A stretch of 48,505 bases of DNA, from contig JAFDIS010000017.1 of the NCBI GenBank assembly GCA_019307945.1, positions 1 through 48,505 on the forward strand, read 5' to 3'. The stretch is from Deltaproteobacteria bacterium (lineage in GTDB: Bacteria > Desulfobacterota > DSM-4660 > Desulfatiglandales > Desulfatiglandaceae). The translations under genes and the position numbers were made by a program. Positions 25,631 to 33,955 of this stretch are shown in pieces (the stretch's first letter is position 1; every line of letters starts with the position of its first letter). The notes beneath the pieces are model-generated. The model searched no databases, was not told where the DNA came from, and was given only the letters and a program-made list of their open reading frames with translations.

Positions 25631-26551
25631 TCAACGCCCTTTCAAATTCTCGATATACTTTTCCGCTGAAAAGGCGGCGGCCGCCCCTTCTCCCACGGCG
25701 GTGGACACCTGCCTGAGTGCCTTGGAGCGGATGTCTCCGGCTGCAAAGACGCCGGGCACGGAAGTCTCCATCCCCTCGTCCGTCACCACGAAGCCACCCT
25801 GGTCCAGTTCGAGGAGGCCTTTGACGAGGTCCGTGGTGGGAGTATAGCCGATGAACACGAAGACACCCGAGACGGGCAGAAGGGACTCTTCCCCGGTTTT
25901 CACGTTCTTCAAGCGGACCCCCTCCACTCCGTTCCGGCCCTCAATCTTCAGGGGAACCGTGTCCCAGATGAATGAGATTTTCTCCTCGGCACGTGCCCGT
26001 TCTTCGAGAAGTCTCACGGCCCGCAGTCGATCGCGGCGGTGGATCAGGTGGACTTTACTGGCAAAACGGGTGAGGAAAATCGCCTCTTCCACGGCCGTGT
26101 CCCCGCCGCCGATTACCGCTACTTCCTGGTCCCTGAAAAAGAAGCCGTCACAGGTGGCGCAGTAGGAAACGCCCTTGCCCGTGAGGAGGGATTCACCCTC
26201 GATGCCCAGCTTGCGGGGTACGGCGCCGCAGGCAAGGATGAGGGCCTTTGTTTCCTCCGGCCCTTGGTCCGTCACCACCACCTTTTTCTCCGGGGACAGT
26301 TCCAGTTCTACCACTTCGCGGCTCTCGATGAGCAGCCCGAAATTTTCGGCCTGGCGTTTCATCCGGTCGATGAGTTCAAAGCCCGTGATACCTTCCGGGA
26401 ATCCGGGGTAGTTCTCCACCCGGTCCGTGTTGAGCACCTGTCCTCCGGGTGCTAGTCGCTCAAAGGCCACCGCCTCCAGGCGGGCCCTGGCCGCGTAAAG
26501 GCCCGCCGTCAAACCGGCGGGACCTGCTCCTATGATAATGAGATCCTTCAT
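25631..26551 (-). CDS. trxB: Thioredoxin reductase
   Basis: A flavoprotein that transfers electrons from NAD(P)H to thioredoxin. The 306-residue protein has the FAD motif IIGAGPAGLTAGLYAAR, the redox-active CATC within SYCATCDGFFF, the nucleotide motif VIGGGDTAVEEA and a C-terminal FAD-binding FAAGDIRSKALRQV. The second nucleotide region reads HRRDRLRA, suggesting NADPH use. The ATG ending at 26551 (MKDLIIIGAG) fits the family; one at 26566 is also possible. It lies between trxA, with a hairpin in the gap, and bamD. Confidence 0.96.
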   Translation of the reverse strand: MKDLIIIGAGPAGLTAGLYAARARLEAVAFERLAPGGQVLNTDRVENYPGFPEGITGFELIDRMKRQAENFGLLIESREVVELELSPEKKVVVTDQGPEETKALILACGAVPRKLGIEGESLLTGKGVSYCATCDGFFFRDQEVAVIGGGDTAVEEAIFLTRFASKVHLIHRRDRLRAVRLLEERARAEEKISFIWDTVPLKIEGRNGVEGVRLKNVKTGEESLLPVSGVFVFIGYTPTTDLVKGLLELDQGGFVVTDEGMETSVPGVFAAGDIRSKALRQVSTAVGEGAAAAFSAEKYIENLKGR

Positions 26552-26582
26552 GGTACAAGATTCCATTCAGGCACAAAGCAAA

Positions 26583-26612
26583 GCCCCACCCATTTTCCCT
26601 GCAAGGCGGGGC
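26583..26612 (-). terminator. Weak hairpin terminator or attenuator between trxA and trxB
   Basis: Arms 26583-26590 and 26605-26612 pair at seven of eight positions (GCCCCGCC with GGTGGGGC on the minus strand), followed by an interrupted T stretch (TTTGCTTTG). It may set the ratio of trxA to trxB transcripts. Confidence 0.55.
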
Positions 26613-26643
26613 CCGAAGATTGACCGGCTCCTATCCGGGGGGC

Positions 26644-26967
26644 TCAAAGCAGCTTCTTGAGCTCTTCTTCGATATGGCTTTTCGGGTAGGCGCCCACGAT
26701 GGTCTGGGCCACCTCTCCCCCCTTGAACAGGATCATGGTGGGGATGTTCCGAATTCCGAACTTGGCCGGCGTCTGCCGGTTTTCGTCCACGTTCATCTTG
26801 GCGATCCGGATCTTGCCTTCATATTCCTTGGCCAGTTCGGCCACAACGGGTCCCACCATTTTGCAGGGGCCGCACCATTCCGCCCAAAAATCAACCATGG
26901 CCGGCAGGTCGCTCTTAACGATCTGTTCCTCGAAGGTTTCGTCCGTTACTTCCAGTACGTCAGACAT
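26644..26967 (-). CDS. trxA: Thioredoxin
   Basis: A 107-residue cytoplasmic thioredoxin with the classical active site WCGPC in FWAEWCGPCKMVGPVVAEL and the cis-proline loop RNIPTMILF. No signal peptide. GGAGAA lies eight to nine bases before the ATG. It is the first gene of the trxA-trxB-bamD group and has a candidate promoter at 27012-27040. The electron donor is presumably the adjacent TrxB. Confidence 0.97.
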   Translation of the reverse strand: MSDVLEVTDETFEEQIVKSDLPAMVDFWAEWCGPCKMVGPVVAELAKEYEGKIRIAKMNVDENRQTPAKFGIRNIPTMILFKGGEVAQTIVGAYPKSHIEEELKKLL

Positions 26968-27011
26968 GGGTCCGTTCTCCTTTCCGATCCGCTAACAGGC
27001 ATTCGAAATAG

Positions 27012-27040
27012 CAATTATCACGAGGACCTCTTGTTGTCAA
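27012..27040 (-). promoter_or_regulatory. Candidate promoter for trxA
   Basis: On the minus strand TTGACA (27040-27035), 17 bases, TAATTG (27017-27012), about 45 bases before the trxA start. Confidence 0.5.
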
Positions 27041-27081
27041 CCGAAACGGTGTTCGCCCAACGAGCCCTCCTGCCGGCAGCC

Positions 27082-27109
27082 AAAAAAAGGGCCTGCCCAA
27101 GGCAGGCCC
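27082..27109 (-). terminator. Strong intrinsic terminator after the 60-residue protein gene
   Basis: Perfect nine-pair stem (27089-27097 with 27101-27109) with a three-base loop, followed on the minus strand by seven T. It insulates the rhodanese unit from trxA. The A-rich strand also gives a partial T tract on the plus side. Confidence 0.9.
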
Positions 27110-27161
27110 CTTTGTACGGACAGCGGTATTTTGCGGACGGGAGCGCCCCCCGGGCGGACCC

Positions 27162-27344
27162 TTATTCTTCCCCTGACTCGAGGATCTTCTTGAGGCCGTT
27201 TATGATGGTGACGGGTACCGGGCCGGAGGAAGCATAGAGCTTCAATAGATCATGCTTGATCTTCAATTCCTCTTCCACCTTTTCCCAGGGAACCCCCTTT
27301 TCCTCCACGCTTTTCATGAGCTGGACGAGCTCTTCTGAATCCAT
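27162..27344 (-). CDS. Conserved-looking 60-residue protein of unknown function
   Basis: A short gene with AGGAGGAGG seven bases before the ATG, one of the best ribosome-binding sites in the window, and a strong terminator behind it. The product (start MDSEELVQLMKSVEEKG) is highly charged and mostly helical by composition, with no cysteine, signal peptide or membrane segment. It starts 13 bases after the stop of the periplasmic rhodanese gene, so the two are one operon. I do not recognise the family. A cytoplasmic adaptor or regulator is possible but unproven. Confidence 0.7.
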   Translation of the reverse strand: MDSEELVQLMKSVEEKGVPWEKVEEELKIKHDLLKLYASSGPVPVTIINGLKKILESGEE

Positions 27345-27357
27345 ATAAAACCTCCTC

Positions 27358-27990
27358 CTATTTTTTCGCGGGCGCCAGGTCGGGGGGGTACACATACTTG
27401 GGGTTGATCTCGTAAGACCAGGGCAGCCCCCACCACTGCCACCCGTAGCGTCTCCTCTTGTTAAAACCGTAAACCTTGTTTCGCTTGGCGAGTTGCCGGT
27501 AGAACTTGTGCCTGTTGCTGTCCTGGAAGTTCGGAAAGGGCGGCCCTTCGAATCCGTCCACCACGTCATAGACGTTCTTGAAACCCGCCTCAATGAGTTC
27601 CTTGGCGGCCAGGGCGCTCCGCCTGCCGTCACGGCAGATAAGCAGCAGGTTGTCCGTCTTCTTGAAAACCTTTGAGATCTCTGCCACAAAATCCTTGTTT
27701 TTGCCGCTCAAAAGATAGGCGTGGGCCTCCCCGGCCTTCCCGAATCGCCGGGTGAAAAATTGGTATGGAAAAAGATGGGCACCGATGGGGTGGCCTACGA
27801 ACTGATACTCGGCCCGGGTCCTGACGTCGATGAGATAGGTCTCCGGTACGGTGTTCAGCATATCGTAGGCCTCGATGCTCAGGATATGTTTCGCCTCCTG
27901 CGCATGCACGGGTCCCGCGGCCCACAAACCGCAACAAGAAAGCCCCAAGAATACGGCAAGGCCGAAAATGAGAAAAGGTCTGTTTGTCAT
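27358..27990 (-). CDS. Exported rhodanese-domain protein
   Basis: A 210-residue protein with a signal peptide (hydrophobic residues 7-25, cleavage after VHA near 30). The single rhodanese domain runs from about 35 to 165 with YLIDVRTRAEYQFVGHPIGA and the active-site loop CRDGRRS, whose cysteine would carry a persulfide. The C-terminal tail is Lys, Arg, Trp and Tyr rich (FNKRRRYGWQWWGLPWSYE) and is unusual. It probably handles sulfur or a bound anion in the periplasm. The 60-residue gene follows; a TTGACA promoter precedes it. The start has little ribosome-binding signal. Confidence 0.83.
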   Translation of the reverse strand: MTNRPFLIFGLAVFLGLSCCGLWAAGPVHAQEAKHILSIEAYDMLNTVPETYLIDVRTRAEYQFVGHPIGAHLFPYQFFTRRFGKAGEAHAYLLSGKNKDFVAEISKVFKKTDNLLLICRDGRRSALAAKELIEAGFKNVYDVVDGFEGPPFPNFQDSNRHKFYRQLAKRNKVYGFNKRRRYGWQWWGLPWSYEINPKYVYPPDLAPAKK

Positions 27991-28088
27991 GGCAACTCGA
28001 TGGCTTCGGCCTTTTCGAGGGTCCTGCTCGCCCTAGACCTGTCCTCCGGAAAAGGCCGTTTAATCAATGCCTAAACTTCACTCATGTC

Positions 28089-28117
28089 TATTAATCCAAG
28101 TTCTTTTTGTTTGTCAA
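28089..28117 (-). promoter_or_regulatory. Candidate promoter for the rhodanese operon
   Basis: On the minus strand TTGACA (28117-28112), 17 bases, TTAATA (28094-28089), about 100 bases before the rhodanese start in an AT-rich stretch. Confidence 0.5.
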
Positions 28118-28214
28118 CGAAAAACAGGTCCAGGGCGCTGTCACCTTGACACGAGGTGATGGTTCATTTCATAGTGGGGACCGAATCAGCAGGCAGACAG
28201 GGGGAGGAGAAAGG

Positions 28215-29327
28215 ATGCAGGCGAGCACCGTGTACTTTTGCGATCTGCGCACGTCCGTCAAGGAGAATCTTCCGGCCAAGCTCGAAAGGCTTATGACCAC
28301 GGCGGGCTTCGACGAGGTGGTCCCCGAACGGGGCCTGGTGGCCATAAAACTTCACTTCGGCGAGCGGGGAAATACCGCGTTCGTACGCCCCGTCCTTGTG
28401 CGCCGCATCGCGGATAGGATCAAGGCTCTGGGGGGAAGGCCCTTTCTCACGGATTCCAATACCCTTTATGCCGGCACACGCGGCAACAGCGTCTCGCACC
28501 TTGAGACCGCCATCGAAAACGGCTTTGCTTATTCCGTTACAAGGGTCCCCCTCATCATTGCAGACGGTCTGCGGGGCGCCTCCTTTACCAGGGTCCGCAT
28601 CGACCGGGAGACCATCCAGACCGCCTATGTGGGCAGAGAGATCGCCGAGGCCGACGCCCTGGTGAGCGTGGCGCATTTCAAGGGCCACGAACTGGCCGGT
28701 TTCGGGGGTGCCCTCAAAAACGTGGGGATGGGCTGCGCGTCCCGGAAAGGAAAACTGGCGCAGCATTCGGATCTCTCTCCAAAGGTCAAGAAAAAGAAAT
28801 GCAAGGCCTGCGGAGCGTGCGCCGCCCACTGCGCCCAGTCGGCCATTCTACAGGAAGGAGATGAAAAGGCACGGATCCTGGCCGAGCGTTGCGTGGGATG
28901 CGGAGAATGCATCCTCATCTGCCCCAACGGGGCCATCGATGTACAGTGGGACGCGGACGTGCCCCGTTTTCAGAAAAAGATGGCCGAATATACCCTGGCG
29001 GTGCTTAAAGGGAAGGAAGGCCGTTCCTTTTTCCTGAATTTCCTCACGGCCATCTCCCCTGCGTGCGACTGCTACGGGCACGCGGACGCCCCCATCGTCC
29101 CGGACGTGGGCGTGTTGGCGGGCAGGGACCCGGTTGCAGTGGACCAGGCCTCGGCGGACCTGGTCAACGGACAGCCGGCCACGGAGGGGTCGGCCCTCAC
29201 AAAGGGCAAGGGCCCGGGAGAGGACAAATTCCGCGCTCTCTACCCGCGGGTGGACTGGACGGTCCAACTGGCTCACGGCGAAAAGATCGGCCTGGGGACC
29301 CGCCGCTACGAACTGGTGAGGATCTGA
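28215..29327 (+). CDS. DUF362 family protein with two [4Fe-4S] ferredoxin motifs
   Basis: A 370-residue protein. An N-terminal DUF362 domain (AIKLHFGERGNTAFVRP, FLTDSNTLYAGTRGNS, VSVAHFKGHELAGFGGALK) is followed at about 200-240 by two cluster motifs, CKACGACAAHC and CVGCGECILICP, and then the rest of the domain. Its function is unknown; members are common in anaerobes and probably have a redox role. GGAGGAGAAAGG immediately precedes the ATG at 28215, which rules out the longer frame from 28107. It stands alone between a minus-strand operon and a repeat region. Confidence 0.87.
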   Translation: MQASTVYFCDLRTSVKENLPAKLERLMTTAGFDEVVPERGLVAIKLHFGERGNTAFVRPVLVRRIADRIKALGGRPFLTDSNTLYAGTRGNSVSHLETAIENGFAYSVTRVPLIIADGLRGASFTRVRIDRETIQTAYVGREIAEADALVSVAHFKGHELAGFGGALKNVGMGCASRKGKLAQHSDLSPKVKKKKCKACGACAAHCAQSAILQEGDEKARILAERCVGCGECILICPNGAIDVQWDADVPRFQKKMAEYTLAVLKGKEGRSFFLNFLTAISPACDCYGHADAPIVPDVGVLAGRDPVAVDQASADLVNGQPATEGSALTKGKGPGEDKFRALYPRVDWTVQLAHGEKIGLGTRRYELVRI

Positions 29328-29756
29328 AGGAAGCACCCAGGGGGGCAACTCAGACTCCCCACGCGTCCCCCACCCGCGCGTCGGCTGCGGACCCCTATCC
29401 GCGATCTCCGGCATCACTTGAACTCCTCCACTCCCCGATGAGGAGTCCTCGCTCATATTTCTCCCATGAGATCCTGAGTTTCCGCTTGAGCAAGGGAAGA
29501 ATCCTGCCGAAGTGTTTTTTAACAGGCTGTTGAAAAACTACTGCGCTTGTCGATGCTGCGTCCGAATTCGGACAAAAACACTCGTTGTGCTGTTAGGTAA
29601 ACAGCGTTCCTCGCCTCATCTGCCTTGTCTGCTCTTCACTCGCTGGGTTTTTCAACAAGCTGTCAGGGTCTGGCCTGTTCGTTCATTCGCCGATAAGATC
29701 AGGGGGGGCGAGGGGGGCGGCGGCAGGCGGACGGGGTCAACACAGAGAGACGGAAC
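29328..29756. other. Intergenic region holding a repeat element
   Basis: A 429-base gap before the degenerate kinase. Its core (29521-29664) is an inverted-repeat element described separately. The rest shows only low-complexity G-rich sequence (29700-29720) and no gene. Confidence 0.5.
29521..29664. repeat. MITE/REP-like element with terminal inverted repeats
   Basis: AACAGGCTGTTGAAAAAC (29521-29538) and GTTTTTCAACAAGCTGTC (29647-29664) are inverted copies with three mismatches in about 18 bases. The 144-base unit includes a 14-base palindrome GTCCGAATTCGGAC (29560-29573). Similar ends occur at 11096-11115. Such GTTGAAAAAC-ended repeats recur, from memory, in related genomes. No transposase frame is inside, so it would be non-autonomous. 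Confidence 0.62.
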
Positions 29757-31792
29757 ATGATGCATCTCAAAAACCACACCGTGCCCGGGGCTTCAATCCT
29801 CATGTTCCTCCTTCATGCCTTGTTGCTCTCTTCTCCATGCATGGCAGACCCCGATATCTTGATGATCAACTCCTACCACAAGGGCTACCCCTGGACCGAT
29901 GATCTGGTCAAGACCACGGTCGGTTTCATGAAAACGCGATTCAGTGACTGCGAGATCCATGTTGAATACATGGATACTAAGCGAATAAAGACCCCCCGAT
30001 ACTTGAGGCTTTTTCAAAAAATAATAGAGGAAAAATACCACGGGCATAAACCGGACATCGTGATCGTTTCGGATGACAATGCATTTCGGTTCATCCTTAC
30101 ATGTCACAAGAGGCTGTTTCCCGGCACACCCGTCTTGTTCCTGGGTGTAAACCACTTTGACCCGGCCATGATAGACGGTCACCCTGAAGTGACGGGAATC
30201 GTACAAAACGTGTATATTGCAGATACCGTCCGGATTGCGTTGAAGCTGACCCCCGGATTCAGGCGAGTGGCCGTCATCTACGATGACACGCTAACGGGAA
30301 GGGGTTACCGTGAGCAGGTGTTTGAAGCCAGGAAAGGTTTCGAGGGTTTGGAGTTCACGCTCCTGGACGGGGCTCAGTTGACCACGGAAGAAATGCTTGA
30401 CCGGGTCGAGGCATTGCCTTCGGACAGCATCTCGCTTCTCTGTATCTGGGTGCGTGACAAGACCGGCATTTATGTCCCCTGGGATAAGACCTACCCGGAA
30501 CTGACGAGGAGATCACCCGTTCCTGTGTACGGTGTTCTAGACCGCATGCTTGATTTCGGGGTGGTGGGAGGAATGGTGCAGTCCGCACACTACCATGCCC
30601 TTGAAGCTGCCGGAATTGCGGAAAAGATCCTGAAGGGTGTGTCTCCCGCCGATATACCCGTTCATTTGAAAAGCCGAAATGTGCCCATGTTCGACTATAA
30701 GGCCATGGAACGGTGGAACATAGATGAGAAAAGGCTTCCCGGGCCGGATCTTGGAAGGTTGTGGGAGATAGAAAAGGCGGCCAAGAAGGCAGGTGAGTTG
30801 ACCCGGCAGCTCTTGACTTTCAGCCGAAGGGTGGAAAGCCGGCTCAGACCGGTGGATCTCAATCGGGAAGTGCTCGAAGTGCAAAAGCTTCTAGAGAGGA
30901 CCATACCTAAGATGATCGACATAGAGCTCCACCTCCAGGAAGGGCTCAAGGTCATCAACGCGGACCCGGCGCAGATGGAACAAGTCATGCTGAACCTGGC
31001 CGTGAACGCCAGAGACGCCATGCCGGAGGGCGGCAAGCTGGTGATTGAAACGGAAAACGTCGTCCTCGATGAGGCGTACTGCAAGACCCACTTGGGCGCG
31101 GTAAAGGGTGAATACGTACTCCTGTGCCTGTCGGATACCGGCCATGGCATGGACAAGGAGACCCTGGCGCATATTTTCGAGCCTTTTTACACCACCAAGG
31201 AGACCGGTAAGGGCACCGGTCTGGGCCTTGCGATGGTTTACGGGATCGTGAAGAGCCACGGGGGCTACATCATGTGTTACAGTGAGCCCGGCGAGGGGAC
31301 CACCTTCAAGATCTATTTTCCGGCCGTCGAATCGCAGGGTGTGGCCCACCGACCACGCCGCGAAGAGGAAACGGCGTTTCCGGGCGGCAACGAGACCATC
31401 CTGCTGGTGGATGATGAAGACACCTTGCGGGACCTTGGCAAGGAGATGCTCGAGAGATTCGGCTACACCGTGCTCCAGGCCGAAAACGGAGAGAGCGCCT
31501 TGAGAGTATACGAGAGGAACCAAAGGGAGATTTCCCTGGTGATCCTGGACCTCATCATGCCCGGGATGGGGGGCAGGAAGTGCCTTGAAGAGCTGATGAG
31601 GATAAATCCTCAGGTAAACGTGGTGGTCGCCAGCGGTTATTCGGCAAATAGAATAGCCAAGGTCGAAAAGCAACGGAAGCGGGTGCCCGGGGGTTCATCG
31701 CAAAGCCCTACGACGTGGGCCGGATGCTCAGGTCCCTCCGGGAGGCCCTGGATACGGGGGGTGATTTCCGGGGGGACTTCCTCGAAGAATGA
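29757..31792 (+). pseudogene. Degenerate sensor kinase: ABC_sub_bind domain fused to kinase and receiver, with internal loss and frameshift
   Basis: After a signal peptide (about 1-31) residues 32-320 form an ABC_sub_bind-type receptor (INSYHKGYPW, EYMDTKRIKTPRY, IVSDDNAFR) homologous to the protein at 13858-14916. It then passes at about 30735-30760 straight into the second HisKA helix (KAAKKAGELTRQLLTFSRR). The expected membrane segment and the H-box histidine are missing. The HATPase (VMLNLAVNARDAM, GTGLGLAMVYG) and a receiver (LLVDDED, VILDLIMPGM) follow. At about 31655-31680 the frame is lost after GYSAN; the receiver end (EAGARGFIAKPYDVGRML) continues in the -1 frame to a TGA at 31790-31792. 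The original frame stays open to 32591 only because it runs antisense through dctM. Probably a non-functional kinase. Confidence 0.8.
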
Positions 31793-31958
31793 GGAGCGGG
31801 GGGGCGGGAAGGGTGTTGACGGGGCAGGGCACGGTAGGGGCTCGATGGAAAACCAGGAAAGGGCGTCCACGGGAAGTCTGCAATGGGCCCGCGCGCCCGC
31901 CTTGCAAAGCTTCTTCCATGAACGGCCCTATCCCTCTTTCGTTTTTCCTCGCCATCCC

Positions 31959-33272
31959 TCAACCGAAAATGACATTCGGCAGCCAGATGGCGATCTGGGG
32001 GAAAATCATGACCAGGGCCAGCCCCGTGCCCTCTACAATGGTGAAAGGAACGACGGATCGGTAGATGTCTGCCATGCTGATGGAGGGCGGAACAATTCCT
32101 TTCATATAAAAGAGATTGAAGCCGAAAGGCGGCGTCATATAACCGATTTCCATGTTGATGGTAAAGAGGATGCCGAACCAGACCGGGTCAAAGCCGTAAG
32201 CCTTTACCACGGGGAGGAAAATGGGCACGCAGATCATCATGATACCCGCCGGGTCCAGGACCATGGCCAGGAGAAAGATGACGATCTGGATAAAGATGAT
32301 GGTCCCCCAGGGTCCGCCGGGGATGTATTTCATGATGTCTTCGATCAAATGGGATGCTCCCATGCCGTGATACGCGGCACTGAAGCAATAGGCCCCGAAA
32401 AGAATCCACATGATCATGCCCGTGAGGCGGAAGGTTCGCATGGCCGCTTCCACGATGAGGCTCCAACTCATCTGCCGGTAGACAAAAGCGGATATGAGCG
32501 CTCCCAGGACGCCCATTCCGGCCGCTTCGGTTGGGGTGGCGATTCCGCCTATGATGGAACCCAGGACCATGAGCACGATGATGATGGGTAGGATTACGGC
32601 CTTGAGCGTTTTGATCTTTCTGGGCCAATCGCCTCGCTCCTCTTTCGGGAGCGGTGGGCCGAGATGGGGCTGGATCAGGCAACGAATCGCGATGTAGCTC
32701 GCGACAAGAACAAGGAGCAGCAGGCCGGGAAAGACGCCTCCCGCGAAAAGTTTGCCCACGGATTCGCCTGAAATGAGGGCATAGAGAATCATGATGACAC
32801 TGGGGGGGATGAGGATGCCCCAGCCTCCTCCGGAGTTGATGCAGCCCACGGCGATGAGCTTGTCGTAATCGCGTTTCAGCATGGAAGGCAGTGCAATGGT
32901 GCCCATACTCACCACCGCCGCCCCCGAGATGCCGCACATGGCCGAAAAGATCGCGCAGATCACCACCGTACCGATGGCAAGGCCTCCGGGGACAGGCCCG
33001 AACCACAGATACATCATCTCATAGAGATCGTTGGCCGTTCCAGACCGTTCCAAGATCATGGCCATGAAGATAAAGAGGGGAATCGCCACGAGGGTAAACT
33101 TGTTCATGGCTCCCCAGGACTGGGCGGCGACCATGTAGAATGCTTCCGGACCCCAGGTAAAGTAGAGGAATAGGACCGAGACCCCTCCGAGGACAAAGGC
33201 AAGAGGCAGGCCAAGCAACAGGAATACCAGGAGGGAAAAGAAGAAGAGGAATGTCAACCATTCGATACTCAT
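31959..33272 (-). CDS. dctM: TRAP transporter large permease (DctM)
   Basis: Inner-membrane transport subunit of a sodium- or proton-driven TRAP carboxylate importer, 437 residues with about 12 hydrophobic segments. Family blocks are LLLGLPLAFVLGGVSVLFL near the start, SAMCGISGAAVVSMGTIALP near residue 115 and INSGGGWGILIPPS near 150. AAGGAAACGCT precedes the ATG, which overlaps the dctQ stop by four bases (ATGA). It is the last gene of the dehydrogenase-dctP-dctQ-dctM group. No clear terminator was seen after it. Confidence 0.94.
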   Translation of the reverse strand: MSIEWLTFLFFFSLLVFLLLGLPLAFVLGGVSVLFLYFTWGPEAFYMVAAQSWGAMNKFTLVAIPLFIFMAMILERSGTANDLYEMMYLWFGPVPGGLAIGTVVICAIFSAMCGISGAAVVSMGTIALPSMLKRDYDKLIAVGCINSGGGWGILIPPSVIMILYALISGESVGKLFAGGVFPGLLLLVLVASYIAIRCLIQPHLGPPLPKEERGDWPRKIKTLKAVILPIIIVLMVLGSIIGGIATPTEAAGMGVLGALISAFVYRQMSWSLIVEAAMRTFRLTGMIMWILFGAYCFSAAYHGMGASHLIEDIMKYIPGGPWGTIIFIQIVIFLLAMVLDPAGIMMICVPIFLPVVKAYGFDPVWFGILFTINMEIGYMTPPFGFNLFYMKGIVPPSISMADIYRSVVPFTIVEGTGLALVMIFPQIAIWLPNVIFG

Positions 33273-33811
33273 AGCGTTTCCTTTTCTCTGATATCATCGG
33301 ATGCTTCCTGCGCTCCGCCGACGACGGTAAGGATGTCGCGAATCAATTTCGCGAATCCCTGCAGGAGTAGGAGGAAGGCGCCGATCGGGACCATCATTTT
33401 CACCGGATAAATCGGCGGGTTCCAAGCGGACTCCGAATGCTCCCAGATGGAGAGGGATTCCCAGGCGAGGGACCCGCCGTAGAGGAGCATCATTCCGCTG
33501 AAAAGAAAGAAGAGAAAACAGGTGCAAATGTCCAAGACGGCCTGTTTCCGCGGGCCCAAACGGCCGAAAACAATGTCCACATTCACGTGGCCGCCCCATC
33601 GGAGAATGTGCCCCCCTGAGAGGATCACATAGATTCCAAAGAGGAATTGGGTCAACTCATTGGCCCACACCGTGGGATCATTCAGTACATAGCGTCGGAA
33701 GACCTCAATCAAGACCAGGAGGAACATGGGGAGGATTCCGAAACACAGGACGCGGCCGACCCAGTCGTTCAAACTGTCCACAAATGCAAGCACGGCGGTC
33801 AAGTTGCGCAT
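33269..33811 (-). CDS. dctQ: TRAP transporter small permease (DctQ)
   Basis: The four-segment small membrane subunit of the TRAP transporter, 180 residues. It shows EVFRRYVLNDPTVWANELTQ at about 40-60 and HILRWGGHVNVDIVF at about 85-100, both typical of DctQ. The ATG ending at 33811, with GGGAG eight bases upstream, is preferred over the GTG ending at 33817. It lies 145 bases after dctP, with a hairpin in the gap, and is coupled to dctM by an ATGA overlap. Confidence 0.92.
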   Translation of the reverse strand: MRNLTAVLAFVDSLNDWVGRVLCFGILPMFLLVLIEVFRRYVLNDPTVWANELTQFLFGIYVILSGGHILRWGGHVNVDIVFGRLGPRKQAVLDICTCFLFFLFSGMMLLYGGSLAWESLSIWEHSESAWNPPIYPVKMMVPIGAFLLLLQGFAKLIRDILTVVGGAQEASDDIREKETL

Positions 33812-33906
33812 GTCCACACTCCCGGAGGGCCTTCCGCCCCGACGCGGGACGGGACGTGATGCTCCCCCGTCTTCGGTCGAGGCGGACCGCCCGAAAACAT
33901 TTTGCC

Positions 33907-33947
33907 GCCGGAGGCAATTCCCGCTTTGCTCGGGTAGGCTCTCCGGC
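33907..33947 (-). promoter_or_regulatory. Nested hairpin between dctP and dctQ
   Basis: Outer arms 33907-33913 and 33941-33947 (GCCGGAG/CTCCGGC) enclose a second stem (CCCG/CGGG at 33920-33923 and 33931-33934). No T tract follows. Such a structure after a binding-protein gene could stabilise dctP mRNA relative to the permease genes; this is inferred. Confidence 0.5.
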
Positions 33948-33955
33948 GCAGCGCC

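Noticed and set aside
31793-32591. C-terminal extension of the fused kinase (about 265 further residues)
   Set aside because: It is the complement of dctM read in another frame. The receiver domain's real ending is in the -1 frame and stops at 31792.
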